The notes under the pieces are model-generated. The model saw nothing but the letters and a program-made list of their open reading frames with translations. It was not told the origin of the DNA and ran no database searches. Positions 23,700 to 37,099 of a stretch of DNA of 64,000 nt are shown one piece after another; position 1 is the stretch's first letter; each line of letters starts with the position of its first letter. Both the position numbers and the translations under genes were made by a program. The DNA is from Whalleya microplaca (taxonomy: Eukaryota > Ascomycota > Sordariomycetes > Xylariales > Xylariaceae): assembly GCA_022497155.1 (NCBI GenBank), contig MU385758.1:248001-312000 (forward strand), in the 5' to 3' direction.

Positions 23700-26100
23700 T
23701 TATAATATATATTAATAAGTTAGTAATATAGAGATATAAAAATATAAAGAATATAGAGTATAGGAAATACGAGAATATAGTAATATAAAAATATAAAAAA
23801 GTATAAGTTTTAATAAAGCAAGTTAAATACGAAAAGATTAGTAGTACGAAAGATTGGGAAAAATTAAGAAATTATAAAATATATAGTAAATAGTATACGA
23901 AAGTGTGTTATAGTTTAGACCTATAGGGTAAACTAAAGTGGAATATAGGTAACGAGAATAATATCCGAGCTTCTAATTAGCCTATAGGTAATTTTATTAT
24001 GCGATTAATTAATTAATATAATACGATAGTTAGGTTAGCGACTTATTATCGAGATTTTTTTTAAAAATCTCCTAATTTTTAAAGCTATTATTAGCGTCTT
24101 AAGGGATAACTGTAATTTTATATCCAGAGTATTAAAAGACTATAACCTAGCATAATTAAAAAAAATAAATTATATTCTTTTAAAATTAAGTATGACTGAA
24201 GAATTAAGATAGCTAGACGATAAGATATTTTAAACTATATTAAATATAATTAAAGAGGGATTCTTCCGATTAACCGATAATTAAGGGACTATTAATTTTA
24301 CTATTAATTAAAAGCACTAGTAAAATAAGAGAGACTCGGTATTATATAGTTAGAATATTTAATTAGAAATAATTAGCTAAAAGACTTTATTTTTTAATAT
24401 AACGAAAGACATATAAGTCAATAAAAAGCTTACAGATTAAAATATAGCTTCCGATTAAAAGTAATTTATTATAACCGGAAGAACTAGGTTTACGGTAACG
24501 GCTACGTTATTAAATTTTTGAAGCTATTTATAACTTTTATTCGATAGAAATAATATTATAAATTAGATTGAAAATATAATATATATATTCGATAGATACG
24601 GCTTAGAAAATAATATTAAAATTAGGGAAATGTTATATTAAATAGATAATTAGATTAATAAGCGACAGATCGAAATTTTATTAGAAGGTATTACTATTTG
24701 GAAAAAGGCAAAGGTAGTTCTAAAGCGATATTTTAAAATTAGTAACCTAAAGTAGACAAAAACCCTTATAAAATAGTTGAAAGATCTGGAAGGAAGTAAT
24801 AAATTATTTAAACCGACAGAAATTTATTATTATGTTTTAAATTATTTGGTTCGGGTAAAAAACGTCCGAAAATAAGGGAAAATTAAAAGATAAAACGCCA
24901 TTTTTGTCAGTAGTTTATAGCAAAAAATCGATCAGAAAGTTATTAAGCGGATTATATAGTTTTGCTCGAAATTATATAACGAGTTTTTCGAATTAGATTA
25001 CGAAAAAGCCTAGAACGTTATATATATATAAGCAGATATTATAGTCGGCTTAATAAATTATAACAGCCGTAATATCCGATAGGTTTTATTTAATCGATTA
25101 TATAAAAATAAATCGGTTAATTATTAGCGTTCGGTTTAGTTCCGCTTATTATTAGTAAATTTAAAGTAGCTTAAAATTATCCTAAAAAAAAAGACTCTAT
25201 TTTTCTAGCCAAACGAAATAAAAGACTTAATTAAATCTATAAAATAAATATTTATTATATAATTTAAAACTAACGAAAATCTTATTATATTTATAAAGGA
25301 ATTTTAATTAATACTACTTAAATTAAAATATTATATCCTATAAAAAAAAACTTTTGCTTAATAGAATATTTAAAGACGTAAAGCAGAAAATATATTTTTT
25401 AATATTTATTACGCTAGGCCTTTAAATAAAAAAGAAAGATATAAAAGGTATAATAGCCGATAAAATTAAAATAGTCGATATATATTATAACCGATATTAT
25501 TTTAGGGGTATAATTAAAATACCTATTTTTTTTGCGGAAAATTAGGCCACTTTTTTATTACCTGCTTTTTAATAGTGTCGTTAAGCCGTAACGATATAAT
25601 ACGATACGATAATTAACTTAAGGGATATTTTATTAGAGGTTTTTAAGCTGCTCCCGAAATTAGGAATATTCCATTTTTTAGATATATAATTACCGAAAGT
25701 AAAACAAATAAAAAAAGTATTATCTAGGCTTGCTTATAATTTTTATATGAAATAAGGGTATACAGTATTTAAATTTAGAAATTAGCTTATTACTATTTTT
25801 ATAAGTATAGTAAGATCGAAAAGGATATAAAGTTTAAATAAAACTATAATTTTATTCGATTAATAGCTAATTTATAAAATCGTAACCCGGAAACGACTTT
25901 AGCTATAGATTTAAAAGTTAATAGTATTAAAATAAAAGGCTTAAAAAGTAATACCTTTTACAAATTTATAAACCTATAAAATTACTTTTAGAAAAAACTA
26001 ACTATTAATAAAAGCGGGAATCCTATATATAAAATAGTAATTAAGTTATTTTAATATAAAGGTAAGAATAAAATTAACGTTTTAGTATTAAAAAGGCATA
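23700..26100 (+). pseudogene. Gag pseudogene of Gypsy copy 1
   Basis: Capsid/nucleocapsid gene of the retrotransposon, broken by many TAA/TAG. Near its end 25524-25565 reads Y-F-F-C-G-K-L-G-H-F-F-I-T-C, a CCHC zinc knuckle (C-x2-C-x4-H-x4-C) whose first Cys is changed to Tyr (TGT to TAT). This is a RIP-type G-to-A change and shows the original frame. Exact start and stop cannot be placed. Confidence 0.75.
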
Positions 26101-29100
26101 AGAATATGGACAGCAGTATATCTATAAAGAAAACAATTAATAAAATGTTACTAAAGCCAAACCTTTCATTTTTAACGGTTTTAGAGACGCCGAAATAGAC
26201 CTAAATTAATATATTAGAGAGCATTATACCTAATTAACTAGCTTTAGCTTTAATTTCGGAATATTAGAAAAAAAGGATCTTTAAAAATGCGGCGAAAAAA
26301 TTTAAAATTTTATAAGATAATCTAATTAAATATTATACGAGATTTAGTAAGGCATTATTCCAATATTTATTTAATAAAACGGGTAAGATAGGTCGGAAGT
26401 CTTATGAAATAATTTATATCTTTTTAGCCGAAATAATTAATTAGTAGCAATAAAGATAATAATCTTAGTTTAATTTTATACCAAATGTATTATAGCTAAT
26501 CTTTATGTCTAATAAATTTTAAAATAGCCCTATAAATATATCGATTAATAATATTTTTATAGTACCCGGTAACGCTACCCAAATTATTATAGCACTTCTG
26601 CCGGTGTTTATTTGGGATATTAGAATATATATCTAATTATTACCCCAATTAACTATAAGGATTAGTTTTAGAAAATATAAGAATTTAATTACTATAGTTA
26701 TTAATACGGGTGCTTAATTAAATATTATTACGTAATTATATGTTCTTAAGTATTAGATATTTATATAAAGAATTAAGATTACGTAATCCGGCTTTAATAT
26801 GTTAGTAAATAATAAAACTGGAAGCTTTAGCCTAATCGAAAAACCTATATAATTAGTAAGCTATAATTTACCGCTATTAATTTATATGGTTAAAAATTTT
26901 AAAGCTATATTTCTATTATTTTTCGGCTTTAACTTTATCTTTTAATCGCGTATAATAATTTACTTTAAAAAAGGCTTATTAATAGTTTCGATATTTTTCG
27001 GAGGTATTAGGATTATAGTACCCCTTATATACAATAAGCCAGCTAAGCGAACCTTAGCCGACGTCATTAATTTTTCGGAAAACTAATAACTGCCGATACT
27101 AAAGGCTAGGTTAACGGTAAATAAAAGCCTTAAAATATTACGGCAATAATAAACCTAGCGAAATTTAAAAATATAATTTAAAATAACTTAAGTCTAAAAT
27201 AGGTCGGTAAACGGATAGAAATTGCTATTAATAAAATGCTTTAAAATAGCGATTAAATACGAGTCTCGCTATTTAATAATTAATTGCTAGGCTTACTATA
27301 AGAAACCATTAGAAAGAAATCTAAATAAGTAATATAGCATATAATATTATATCGTAAAAAAATGTTACGGAAAAACGAGATCAAGCTATATATAATATAT
27401 AAACTAAAAGTACGAAAAGTTTATTTAATTAATAATACCGAATTAGATAATATAGTCTCTTTAAGGTCGATTAATTAAAAGCAAGCAATATTATAAAATA
27501 TAGAGCCAAATTTCGAACCCCCAAATATATCTAAAATAAATAAAAAATATAAGGGCATTATTCCGCGTTTCGCTTCCGCGCCGCGAGATATTAAATTAAC
27601 GAAAAAACGCTTAAACGTTATTAAAATAAAGCTGCTAAATACGGAGTTTATAAATTAAAAAAAAGTAATACTAATCGAAATTTTTTATTAATAAAAAATA
27701 ACATTAGTTTAAAACTTTATAAAAATCGGCCGAATTAAGAAAGAAATATTTCTTTTATATAAAATTAAAATAATATTATACGATATATAGTAAGCTAAAT
27801 TAATTTCTATTTTAACGCTACTAAAAATATAGGTCTTAAATATTTTATAGAATTAGCTTAAAAATGGAATATTAAAAAAATCCTATATTTTATACCGTAA
27901 CGCCTAATTTATAATTAAGAAAAAAAATAAAAACTTTCGGTTAATTAATTTGGCGATAAAACTAAATGCTATATAAATATAAAATGCCTTCCTCCCGAGT
28001 AATTATAACAAATTTACGGAGGAATTTATTATGTAAGTAATAATTTCTATAGTAGATTTTTTTTTAAAATATAATTAAATATTATTATTTATATTTAGTA
28101 GAAATTATATTATATTTTTAACGCCGATCGGGCTTTTCCGGATAACGATTTTGCTATAAGGAAGGATTAATTCGGTAGCATAATTTTTATATATTATTAT
28201 TTAGATTTTATTCGACTTTATATCTAATAAATGCGAGTTATTTTTCGATAATATTAGTATTAAAAGGCTAAAAACGAGATACGATAATTAAGAAATCGCA
28301 TTAGAAATAAGACGATTTATTTATAAGTATTTAAAAAATATTAATAATATTTTATTTAATTTTAAACTAACGGGAGCTATAGTTAGTGCGGAAAAAAGCG
28401 ATTGGTATAAAAACGCCGCCGTTATTATCGGCTATTTATATAATACTAATAGTCGTTCCCTTAATTAAACTAAGGTTATTAAAATTACGGAATAATTATC
28501 TTATAGTAATGTTTTTAAAATATAGGCATTTTTAAAAGTTATAGTTTATTATTATATATAAATCGTATATTATACGTTAATTATTTTACTATTAATAAAA
28601 CTTTTCCGGAAAAACGTAAATTGGGAGTGGAAAGTGAAGCAATAATAAACTATAAATAAACTTAAGATAGCGTTAATTAATATATTTTATTTAATTATGT
28701 TTAATTATATAAACGGATATATTATTTAGTTTAAAATTAATATATTAGGTATAAAATAGGGGTATATATTAGAATAGGAGATTAATAGATATATTTAATT
28801 TATAAGATTTAAATTTAGTGTATAAAAAAGGCCAGAATTTAATTATAATATTATAAAACGAAAATGTCTCGGGGTAGTTAAGTCTTTTTAATAACTGTAA
28901 AATTACTTTTACGGTACGAAATTTGTTTTCGAAATTAATGCTAAAGTTTTAATCGCTTAATTAAATAATAGATTCTTTAGTTTATTTAACGTAATATTAA
29001 CCCGGTAAATAGCTTTTATTAAAATATTTAATTTCGAAATAAAATATATTTTTAAAAAACGACATTAAGTAGTAGATAATTTATTATATAAATTATTAAA

Positions 29101-30850
29101 GCCGTCCGATAAATTAGATAATTAATGGGAGAAAAAAGTCGATAATTTTATTAATATTTAGTTTAACGTTTTTATAGTAAGAATATTTCGATTAGATAAA
29201 CTAATATATAAAGTACCGGAATTTTTTTTATTATTTGTTATTTTATACCCGCTAAAAAGCTAGTTTAAAGCTTCTTAAAAAATCGTAATATATTTTAATA
29301 CTTTAAAGCTACTTAATCGATTAAAAAGTTCTAATATAACGAAATAATATTATACAAAAGTAAGTTTCCGGAATAAGGCTATTAAATATATAATTTAAAA
29401 AGGAATTTTATAGCGGAAACCTTATAAGAAATATAGCTAACGGCGTATTATTAATAATATTAATTAACGAAAGTGTATTATTAAAAATTGCCACTCGAGA
29501 GTTAAAACGTATCGAAAACGTAAATCGATTTATAATAAAATAATTAAGTTTTATTACTAAAAAGGAATATATTAGAAAATCTAAATTGCCGTTAAGTATT
29601 GCCTAAAATGCCAGCTTTTTACGGATGGACGATTTAGAAATTAAGGACTTTTTTTAACGCTAAAATAGTTATTAATTATTTAAATTATTAATATTTAATT
29701 TTTCCCGAACGATAATAAATATTCGGCTATTATCGAAATAAAAAATAAACTATTAAGGTAGTTTAAAATTAAGGCACTAAAAAATGCTATAGCAATTAAA
29801 GTATAGAAATTTTTTTAAGACTATATTTATATTAACTATAATATCCCTATAATAATTAAATGTAATAAAGGCTTAGAAAATAAAACAAAGGTAGCTAAAG
29901 GTATTATATAATTAAATATTAAAATATAAATCAGACCTATATATTACTTTTAGACGTAAGGATAAATAAAGGTAAGCTATCGACCGATTATAAAATTCCT
30001 TATATATATAACGGGAAAAACTAGTAAATTATAAATTAAAAAGCTTAAAGTTATATTTTAAGTTAATCGAACGTTTATATAAAAATATAGATTTATATTA
30101 TATAAATTAGTTTATAGTAAAAAACCTATTATACCGATCGAAATAGTTTTATTATTTTAACGGGTTTTTAATTAGTTAAATATCTGTAATAAGGAAAATC
30201 TTATTACTAAAAAAGTAAGGATATTTAAACGATAGAATAAAAATGTTGCGAAAGTGGCACAAATTTTAATAAAAAAACGAAAAAAAGCGGCAGAACGAAA
30301 TAATCGATAACACTTATTAAAAAAACAGCTAGAATTATTAAAATAAAGTAGCTTAATTTTATTTTATAATATAATACGGGATATTAATATATCTAAAAAT
30401 AAAAAATTAAAATATAAATAGATTAAACCTTATTAAATTGTAAAAAAATAAAAATAAAACAGGTTTTTCCTTAAAAAATTAGACGGGGTAATATTATAAA
30501 AAGTATTTTTTTTTAATCGGCTAAAAAGATTTGTTCGAGATATAAAAAAGTATTGGGAACCTAACGAGCCTTATAATAATTATTAGTTAGATAGTTATAA
30601 TGGAGTAGGAGATAATTATAAAAACGCTAAACTAGTAAATAATAATACGGTATATTAAAATAAAAATATATAAAAAGGCCCGGTAACCTATAGCTAGACT
30701 AAAAAAGTCGAGCTTAATAAAAATTAAAAGATTATAAAAAATAGAATACCTGAAGGGATAGTTAAAGTTAAATTATTTAAAATATTATTAGCGGAACGAA
30801 AAACCTATAATCGAGTATTAGAGAAATAGTATTAATAGATTGGATTATTT
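26100..30850 (+). pseudogene. Pol pseudogene of Gypsy copy 1 (protease, RT, RNase H, integrase)
   Basis: Retropepsin motif at 26691-26714 (I-V-I-N-T-G-A; the catalytic D of D-T-G-A is now N). RT begins near 27,930. It contains a TPIGL...TLPQGATNS-type block around 28,100-28,180 and the catalytic F-F-D-D, now F-F-D-N, with the pair at 28247-28252. RNase H and the integrase core follow but are too mutated to assign residue by residue. The integrase C terminus is clearer: 30,400-30,545 reads K-Y-K-x-I-K-P-Y, then L-D-G and N-R-L-K-R-F, a GPY/F-type module. Stops are almost all TAA/TAG, as expected from Gln and Trp codons. Confidence 0.8.
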
Positions 30851-33800
30851 TTTTTTACGTTTTATATAAATTAACATTTTATAGAAATAGGGTTTTATAA
30901 AATTACGGCAGATATAAAGGAGTAATAAAAAAAAAGGAGCTTAAATTAAAAAATATAGACGTAAACTTTAGTATATAACTAATTAATTAAACGAAAGAAA
31001 TTATTACGAGCTATAAATAAAGCCGCTTATAACTTTGGCAGAAAAGGATAAATTTCTTTAGTAATTTAGCCTAAATATATATTACTTTAAAAACAATTTA
31101 TTAAAGTAAAATTGTTATAATTAATATCGCTATTAAAAAAAGGATCTTTCGATCGATAAGCTTTTAAATACGTATATTTCTTATCCCGGAATAAATATTT
31201 ATTTATTTAAATACCGACTATATAATTCTTATATAAATTTCCGAATTAGCCTTTTATTAATTGATATTTATAAAATGGCTACATTTTATTATAACGTTTA
31301 TTTTTAAAACTAACGAATTAATTTTCGTAAAGCCGGCAAGAGACTTTATTATAAGTACTATATTTTTAAATAAAGATTTTAAATTATATACGGCAATTTT
31401 TAATTAAGCGAAATATTAAGTTATTAATAAAGTTAATTTCGCGAATCTCGATAAAAAAAAGGTATCGTTAATCGAAAGGGTATTTCGTTATTTTAAAATA
31501 TTTAATGTATTTTAAAGTAGGCTTTTATATTTAACCTTTACGATAGAATTTCGAAGCTATAAATTCCTAAATATAATACCGACTTTCCCTAAAACTATTA
31601 AAAAGTCTAATTTTTATTAGTTAAATTATTTTATATTAATTAATAGAAATTATATACGTTAGATAAGAAAAAGATTTACTTAAATAAACTTATTTGTTAT
31701 ATTAGCTTTTAAAAAGTAGCGGCTTATATTATTTTTCTAGAATTGAAGCAGCTTATTTTTATTAATTTTTAAATTAAAGTAGTTAGGTTTAATATTAAAA
31801 TAGGGACTAGGGATACGATTAATGTTTTTTACCATCGAGTTAAAAGTTTTCGATCGTTTAGAAACGGCAGACCTAGAACGCGAAAAGAGCTTAACGTTAA
31901 GGTATAGATTAATAAGAAAAAAAAGATAATAAAAGTTTTTAGCTATTTATATAGCCGATTTACCTATTTTAGAAAGGAAGCGATAATGGAATAAAACGGG
32001 ATAAAGAAGTCGAGAAAAAAGATTGCGGAAATTAGAGTTATTTTAATAAAATTTAATTTAATTAAATAGCGGGAGTTTAATATCTGTTTTACGAGTTTTA
32101 AAAAAAGGATTACCGATATACGTTTTGTCCTAAATATTTATTAGATTTTAACGAATTATTATAACCCGATAAAAGCGTTTAAAGTTGTTTAGTTTTCGAT
32201 TAACGTTATTATAATAAGAGATTTAATTTTTAGATATAGGACTTTTTATAAAAAAAAAAGGAATAAACGACTTACGCAAAGGCTTAATAAAAAAAGTTCC
32301 TTTTTTTTCTCTCTGCCTCTTATACGATAATAAGCCTTACGATATAATTACAAATAATTAATTAAATAAATATTATAAAGCAAAAATAGAGGACAGATAG
32401 TTAGGTTAATAATTATTAAAAGGAAAAAAAGGTATAAAATATAAGAATAAAATAAATAAAGGGTATAATAAGTAGTTTAGAAAGCGTATTAAGGCTAAAT
32501 CGAGTAAGCCGACTTTTAAAATTAGTAATAACGACTTAAATACTTTATTATATTTAATATCTAGCTTATTATAAATTTAAACGACTAATTAGAAATAAAA
32601 AGAACTTCCTAACTTACCTTTATTTATTATAAACTAAAACCTAACGTAAAAAAGTTTTCTTTATATCAACTTATTAATAACTTTTACCTAACTACCTGTT
32701 AACTTTTTTCCCTTACTTTTTATCGTTTTTAATTAATTAGTTTAGTTTTTCTATAATTTTACGTTAACTTATCGCTATAGCATTATATCTTAAACCTTAT
32801 TTTTTATATATTAAAATATCGTTATAGCTGTCGTAATTTAAAAAGTTACCTAAAAAAAGGAAAAATAGGCATAAAAACTGGAACAAAAATAAAAAAGTTA
32901 ATTAAGCGGCCCGTAAAAACCCCAAGTTTGCCTTAAAAGCTAATATTAAATTTGAGGCTATACTTAAAAATAAGGCTAAAATTAAGTTTGCAGCTAATTC
33001 CAACCTTAAATATAAGGCTGAAATAACCTTACCTATTAGTTCGCCCTTACAAAAGCAGCTTCCTTCTTTAGATTTTAGTACGTTTGTTATAGTAGCTAAT
33101 ATTAATTTCTGTATTATTAATTAATTTCGCGGCTTTTTTATTAAGATATACGGACCTAAATCTTAGATTAAAAATAGGCTATAACACTTAAAGCAAAAAA
33201 TTAAACAAATTATCGATTCCTTAAAAACAGATTTTTTATTAGTTAGAAGCGATAAAGTATTTAAAATTACCTTTAATCGAAACGCCCCTTCTGGTTATAA
33301 TAAAAACAGATAAAAAATAAATAAAGCATTAAGCTTATATAATACTTTTTTTGCTTATTATAGGCGTTAATATTATAATATTATTTTTATAGCTGCTATA
33401 ATTTAGATAAATATTACTACTCTTAAAAAAAAACTTATTAAAACGGAGGTTTACTTTAAGACTATTATAAAACTTAATTAAGAGGTTACCTAAATTAACG
33501 ACTAGTTTTTTTTTCGGATTGTTTTAAATAACCCCCGGTTTCTTATATTAACAACATTTATATATTTACGCGACCCTATAGCTATTAACATTAAAAAAAA
33601 AGGCAGCCTTTATTTTTTTTTAATTATTATATTAGTAAGAACTTACATTATTTTTTCGTTTGACTTTATAAATACTCGTAATAAAAAAAAAGCTCGGGCT
33701 GCTTTTAATCGATTACGCCAGGTTTGGGTCTAATAAAATAATATAACTCCTATTTATATTAAATTTATTTAAATAATATAATAGTAAAATAAGTTTAATT

Positions 33801-34317
33801 ACGGCTTTTAAATAGCTTATTTAATTTTTCGCTTTTTTTACTCCCTTATTATATTTTTTCGTTTCTATAAAAATTTTTATTTTATTAACGAAAAACGAAA
33901 AATAAAAAACTAGATTATAAAAATAAAGCGAATAGTAGCTTATAAGGTTATTAATTAACCCGATAGCTTTAATAAACCAAAACGAGAGCCCGAACTTAAG
34001 CCTATTTTTACTTTTAGCTTATTTTAAGCGAAAAAAATATCCCGACGTTAGCCCAAACTATATAAAACTTATATAAGTTTCTTAAATCTTAATTAATATT
34101 AACCTTTTCTAAAAGAATAATAAAAAGCTGCCTATCGAAATAAAAAAGCCTATATTTCATATAAATAGGTAGGAAATAAATTTACCGTGTTAGAAAAACG
34201 ACTATAGCCTACTTTTCTTATAGGATAAAATAGTTAGGCAGATTACGAAAGACGTATGGCTGCTATTAATCGATAGAGAACTTTTTTTTTTGCTAAGCTT
34301 AATCGAGCGGAATATAT

Positions 34318-34616
34318 TGTCTTGGGACAGGGTGTCGGGGTGAAACGAAAGTGAGATATCAGGTCAAAAATGAGTGTATATTAGCTGCCAGAGCTGTGTG
34401 TGTGTGACTATCTGGTGATCTCTTATAAAAAAGTGAAGGAGATGTGAGGGAAAAGGTCAGCTAAATACAGGTATGTGATCCACTGTAAAATGCCCTGTGG
34501 AGTGCCCTGTGGATACCCTGTGGAGTGCCCTGTGGAGTGCCCTGTGACGTGGCTCCAGGGGGCTTCTAGTGGCTCCTAAGCTGCTGTCACTACCCGTAAT
34601 CCCCTGCCCCATTACA
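34318..34616. mobile_element. Solo LTR of a related family, not RIP-mutated
   Basis: 299 bp with TG...CA ends, flanked by ATAT (34314-34317 and 34617-34620). Its base composition is normal, unlike its surroundings. In the sense of the host family it ends CCCCGACACCCTGTCCCAAGACA-like and starts TGTAATGGGGC, almost the termini of the family LTRs, but the interior is unrelated. It holds a tandem 12-bp repeat at 34491-34549. It is either a solo LTR left by recombination or a very short non-autonomous element. Confidence 0.85.
34491..34549 (+). repeat. Tandem 12-bp repeat inside the solo LTR
   Basis: Five head-to-tail units of TGCCCTGTGGAG: the second and fifth vary, the third is 11 bp. A (GT)n run lies at about 34,397-34,406 in the same LTR. 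Confidence 0.9.
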
Positions 34617-34781
34617 ATATAAGATAATATAGGTTTATTAGAAAGTATATAAAACTAAATAAAAAAAAAGGGCAATTAAACTTAAAGCGAAAGCTTATAA
34701 AAAGTAAATGAGGTAAATACTTTCCGCGTTTATATTAATTAATTAAATTTTTTTATAATAAAAACATTTATAATAAAATCT

Positions 34782-34789
34782 AAAAAGGA
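34782..34789 (+). other. Polypurine tract of Gypsy copy 1
   Basis: AAAAAGGA directly before the 3' LTR, the expected place for the plus-strand primer of reverse transcription. Copy 0 and copy 2 have similar purine runs at the equivalent place. Confidence 0.6.
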
Positions 34790-35016
34790 TATTATAAGGC
34801 TAATATGCCGTAATATATATATATCGCTTGTTTTTTTCTTTTACTCTCAAATAGAACATATATAACTTAAACGGCCTTATTGCCGATAATAGATATATCT
34901 CTCCTTTCGATTAATCGCTGTTATAAGTAACTCTTTTGTTTCGTCGCCTTAATTACCTCCGATCAGCGAAGCTATGAAGTGGCACCTCCTTTACCCTAAC
35001 ACCTTGTCCCAAGACA
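34790..35016 (+). repeat. 3' LTR of Gypsy copy 1
   Basis: 227 bp, same length as the 5' LTR at 23225-23451. Begins TATTATAAGGC (TG changed to TA) and ends CCAAGACA. Confidence 0.92.
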
Positions 35017-36679
35017 ATATAGTATTATTTTAATTTTATATAAAAAAGACATTTCTTTTTTAATTCGGCCGATTTCTATAAAATCTTAAGCTAATGTTAT
35101 TTTTTATCGATAAAAAATTTCGATTAACATTACTTTTTTTTAATTTATAAGTTTTATATCTAATAGCTTTATTTTAATAATATCTAGGCGTTCTTTTATT
35201 AATTTAATATTTTATAACACGGAAACAAAACGCGAAATAATATTCTTATATTTTTTGTCTGTTTTAAATATATTTTAAGGTTCGAAATTTGGCTTTATAC
35301 TTTATAATATCGCTTGCTTTTAATTAATTAACTTTAAAGGGACTATATTATTTAATTCGGTATTATTAGTTAGGTGAATTTTTTATACCTTTAGTTTATA
35401 TATTATATATAGTTTAATCTCGTTTTTTTATAACATTTTTTTACAATATAATATTAAACGCCGTATTACTTATTTAGATTCCTTTTTAATAGTTTTTTAT
35501 AGTAGGCCTAATAAATAATTATTAAATAGCGAGGCTTATATTTAATTGCTATTTTAGAATATTTTATTAATAGCAATTTCTATCTGTTTACCGACCTATT
35601 TTAAACTTAAGTTATTTTAAATTACATTTCTAAGTTTCGCTAGGTTTATTATTGCCGTAATATTTTAAGGCCTTTGTTTACTATCGACCTGGCCTCTAAT
35701 ATCGGCGGTTATTAATTTTTCGAAAAATTAATAACGTTAGCTAAGGTTCGCTTAGCTAGCTTATTATATATAAAGGGTATTATAATTTTAATATTTCCGA
35801 AAAATATTAAAACTATTAATAAGTTTTTTTTAAAATAAATTATTATGCGCGATTAAAAGATAAAATTAAGGCCGAGAAATAACGGGAATACGGCTTTAAA
35901 ATTTTTAATTATATAAATCGGTAGCGGTAAATTATAACTTACTAACTATATAGGTTTTTCGATTAAGCTAAAGCTCCTAGTTTTATTATTTATTAATATA
36001 TTAAAGCCGGATTACATAATCTTAATTCTTTATATAAGTATCTAATATTTAAGAATATATAATTACGTAATAATATTTAATTAAATACCCGTATTAATAA
36101 CTGTAGTAATTAAGTCCTTATATCCTTTAAAGCTAATTCTTATAATTAATTAGGGCAATAGTTAGATATATACTCCAACATCCCGGATAAATACCGGCAG
36201 AAATGCTGTAATAATTTAGGTAGCGTTACCGGGTATTATAGAAATATTATTAATCGATATATTTATAAGGCTATTTTAAAATTTACTAGGCATAAAAACT
36301 AACTGTAATATATTTAATATAAAATTAAACTAAAGTTATTATTTTTATTGCTACTAATTAATTACTTTAGCTAGAAAGATATAAATTATTTTATAAGGCT
36401 TTCGATTTATTTTACCCGCTTTATCGAATAGATATTAAAATAATGTTTTATTAAATCCTATATAGTACTTAATTAAATTATTTTATAAGATTTTAAATTT
36501 TTTTGTTATATTTTTAGAGATTTTTTTTTCTAATATTCCGAAATTAAAGCTAAGGTTAGTTAATTAAATATAATGCTTTCTAATATATTAGCTTAGGTTT
36601 ATTTCGGCGTTTTTAAAACTATTAAAAGTAAAAGGTTTAACTTTAATAGCATTTTATTAATTATCTTTTTTACGGATAT
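35017..36679 (-). pseudogene. Protease and start of RT, Gypsy copy 0 middle block
   Basis: Lies between the insertions of copy 1 and copy 2 and reads on the minus strand. The protease site is around 36,080-36,115 (V-I-N-T-G, Asp changed to Asn). It aligns in reverse with 26,100-27,780 of copy 1. Both ends are the 4-bp target sites of the nested copies. Confidence 0.85.
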
Positions 36680-36906
36680 TGTTATGGGGCTAGTGTGCCG
36701 TAGCATATATATATCGCTTGTCTTTTTCTTTTACTCTTAGATAAAATATATATAGCTCAGACAGCCTTGTCGCTAATAATAGACATATCTCTCCTTTCGA
36801 TTAATAGCTGTTATAAGTGACTCTTTTGTTTTATTGCCTCGATTATTTCCGATCAGCTAAGCTATAAAGTAGCACCTCCTTTACCCCGATACCCTGTCCT
36901 AAGACA
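36680..36906 (+). repeat. 5' LTR of Gypsy copy 2
   Basis: 227 bp, starts TGTTATGGGGC and ends CCTAAGACA. Followed by TTTGGCTCCC, the remnant of the primer site. Confidence 0.92.
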
Positions 36907-37099
36907 TTTGGCTCCCTTAAATAAGCTTTAACTTTTTCGCCTTTTTAATTAATTAAGAAAAATAGTCCAAATAGAGGCAGTAATAAAATAGAACCAAAAG
37001 AGAAAGACTTTAATAAAACCCCTAAAAACTATTAAATTAACCGAACCTATAAAAAAGAAGCACTAATTAAAAAAAAGAACTAACAGTAAATAATTATTT

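Larger units (their letters stand above)
30850..34711 (+). pseudogene. Accessory region downstream of integrase, unrecognised coding blocks
   Basis: About 3.5 kb of sense-strand, coding-like sequence between pol and the 3' LTR. Three blocks stay in frame with stops nearly confined to TAA/TAG: 31,246-31,740; about 31,800-32,340; and about 32,800-34,711, ending at TGA (34709-34711). The third block keeps its frame across the solo LTR, because that insertion plus duplication is 303 bp. The third block starts lysine/arginine-rich (RKNRHKNWNKNKK) and stays basic. I recognise no chromodomain, envelope signature or host-gene domain. The same region is present in copies 0, 2 and 3, so it belongs to the family and is not a separate insertion. 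Confidence 0.6.
23225..35016 (+). mobile_element. Gypsy-type LTR retrotransposon copy 1, full length
   Basis: LTRs of 227 bp at 23225-23451 and 34790-35016 with target duplication ATAT (23221-23224 and 35017-35020), inserted in the pol region of copy 0 in opposite orientation. The interior is about 11 kb after removal of the solo LTR at 34318-34616. Order: primer site, gag with zinc knuckle, protease, RT, RNase H, integrase, long accessory region, purine tract, LTR. The order RT-RNase H-integrase makes it Ty3/Gypsy (Metaviridae). Every frame is interrupted by RIP-type stops. Confidence 0.92.
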
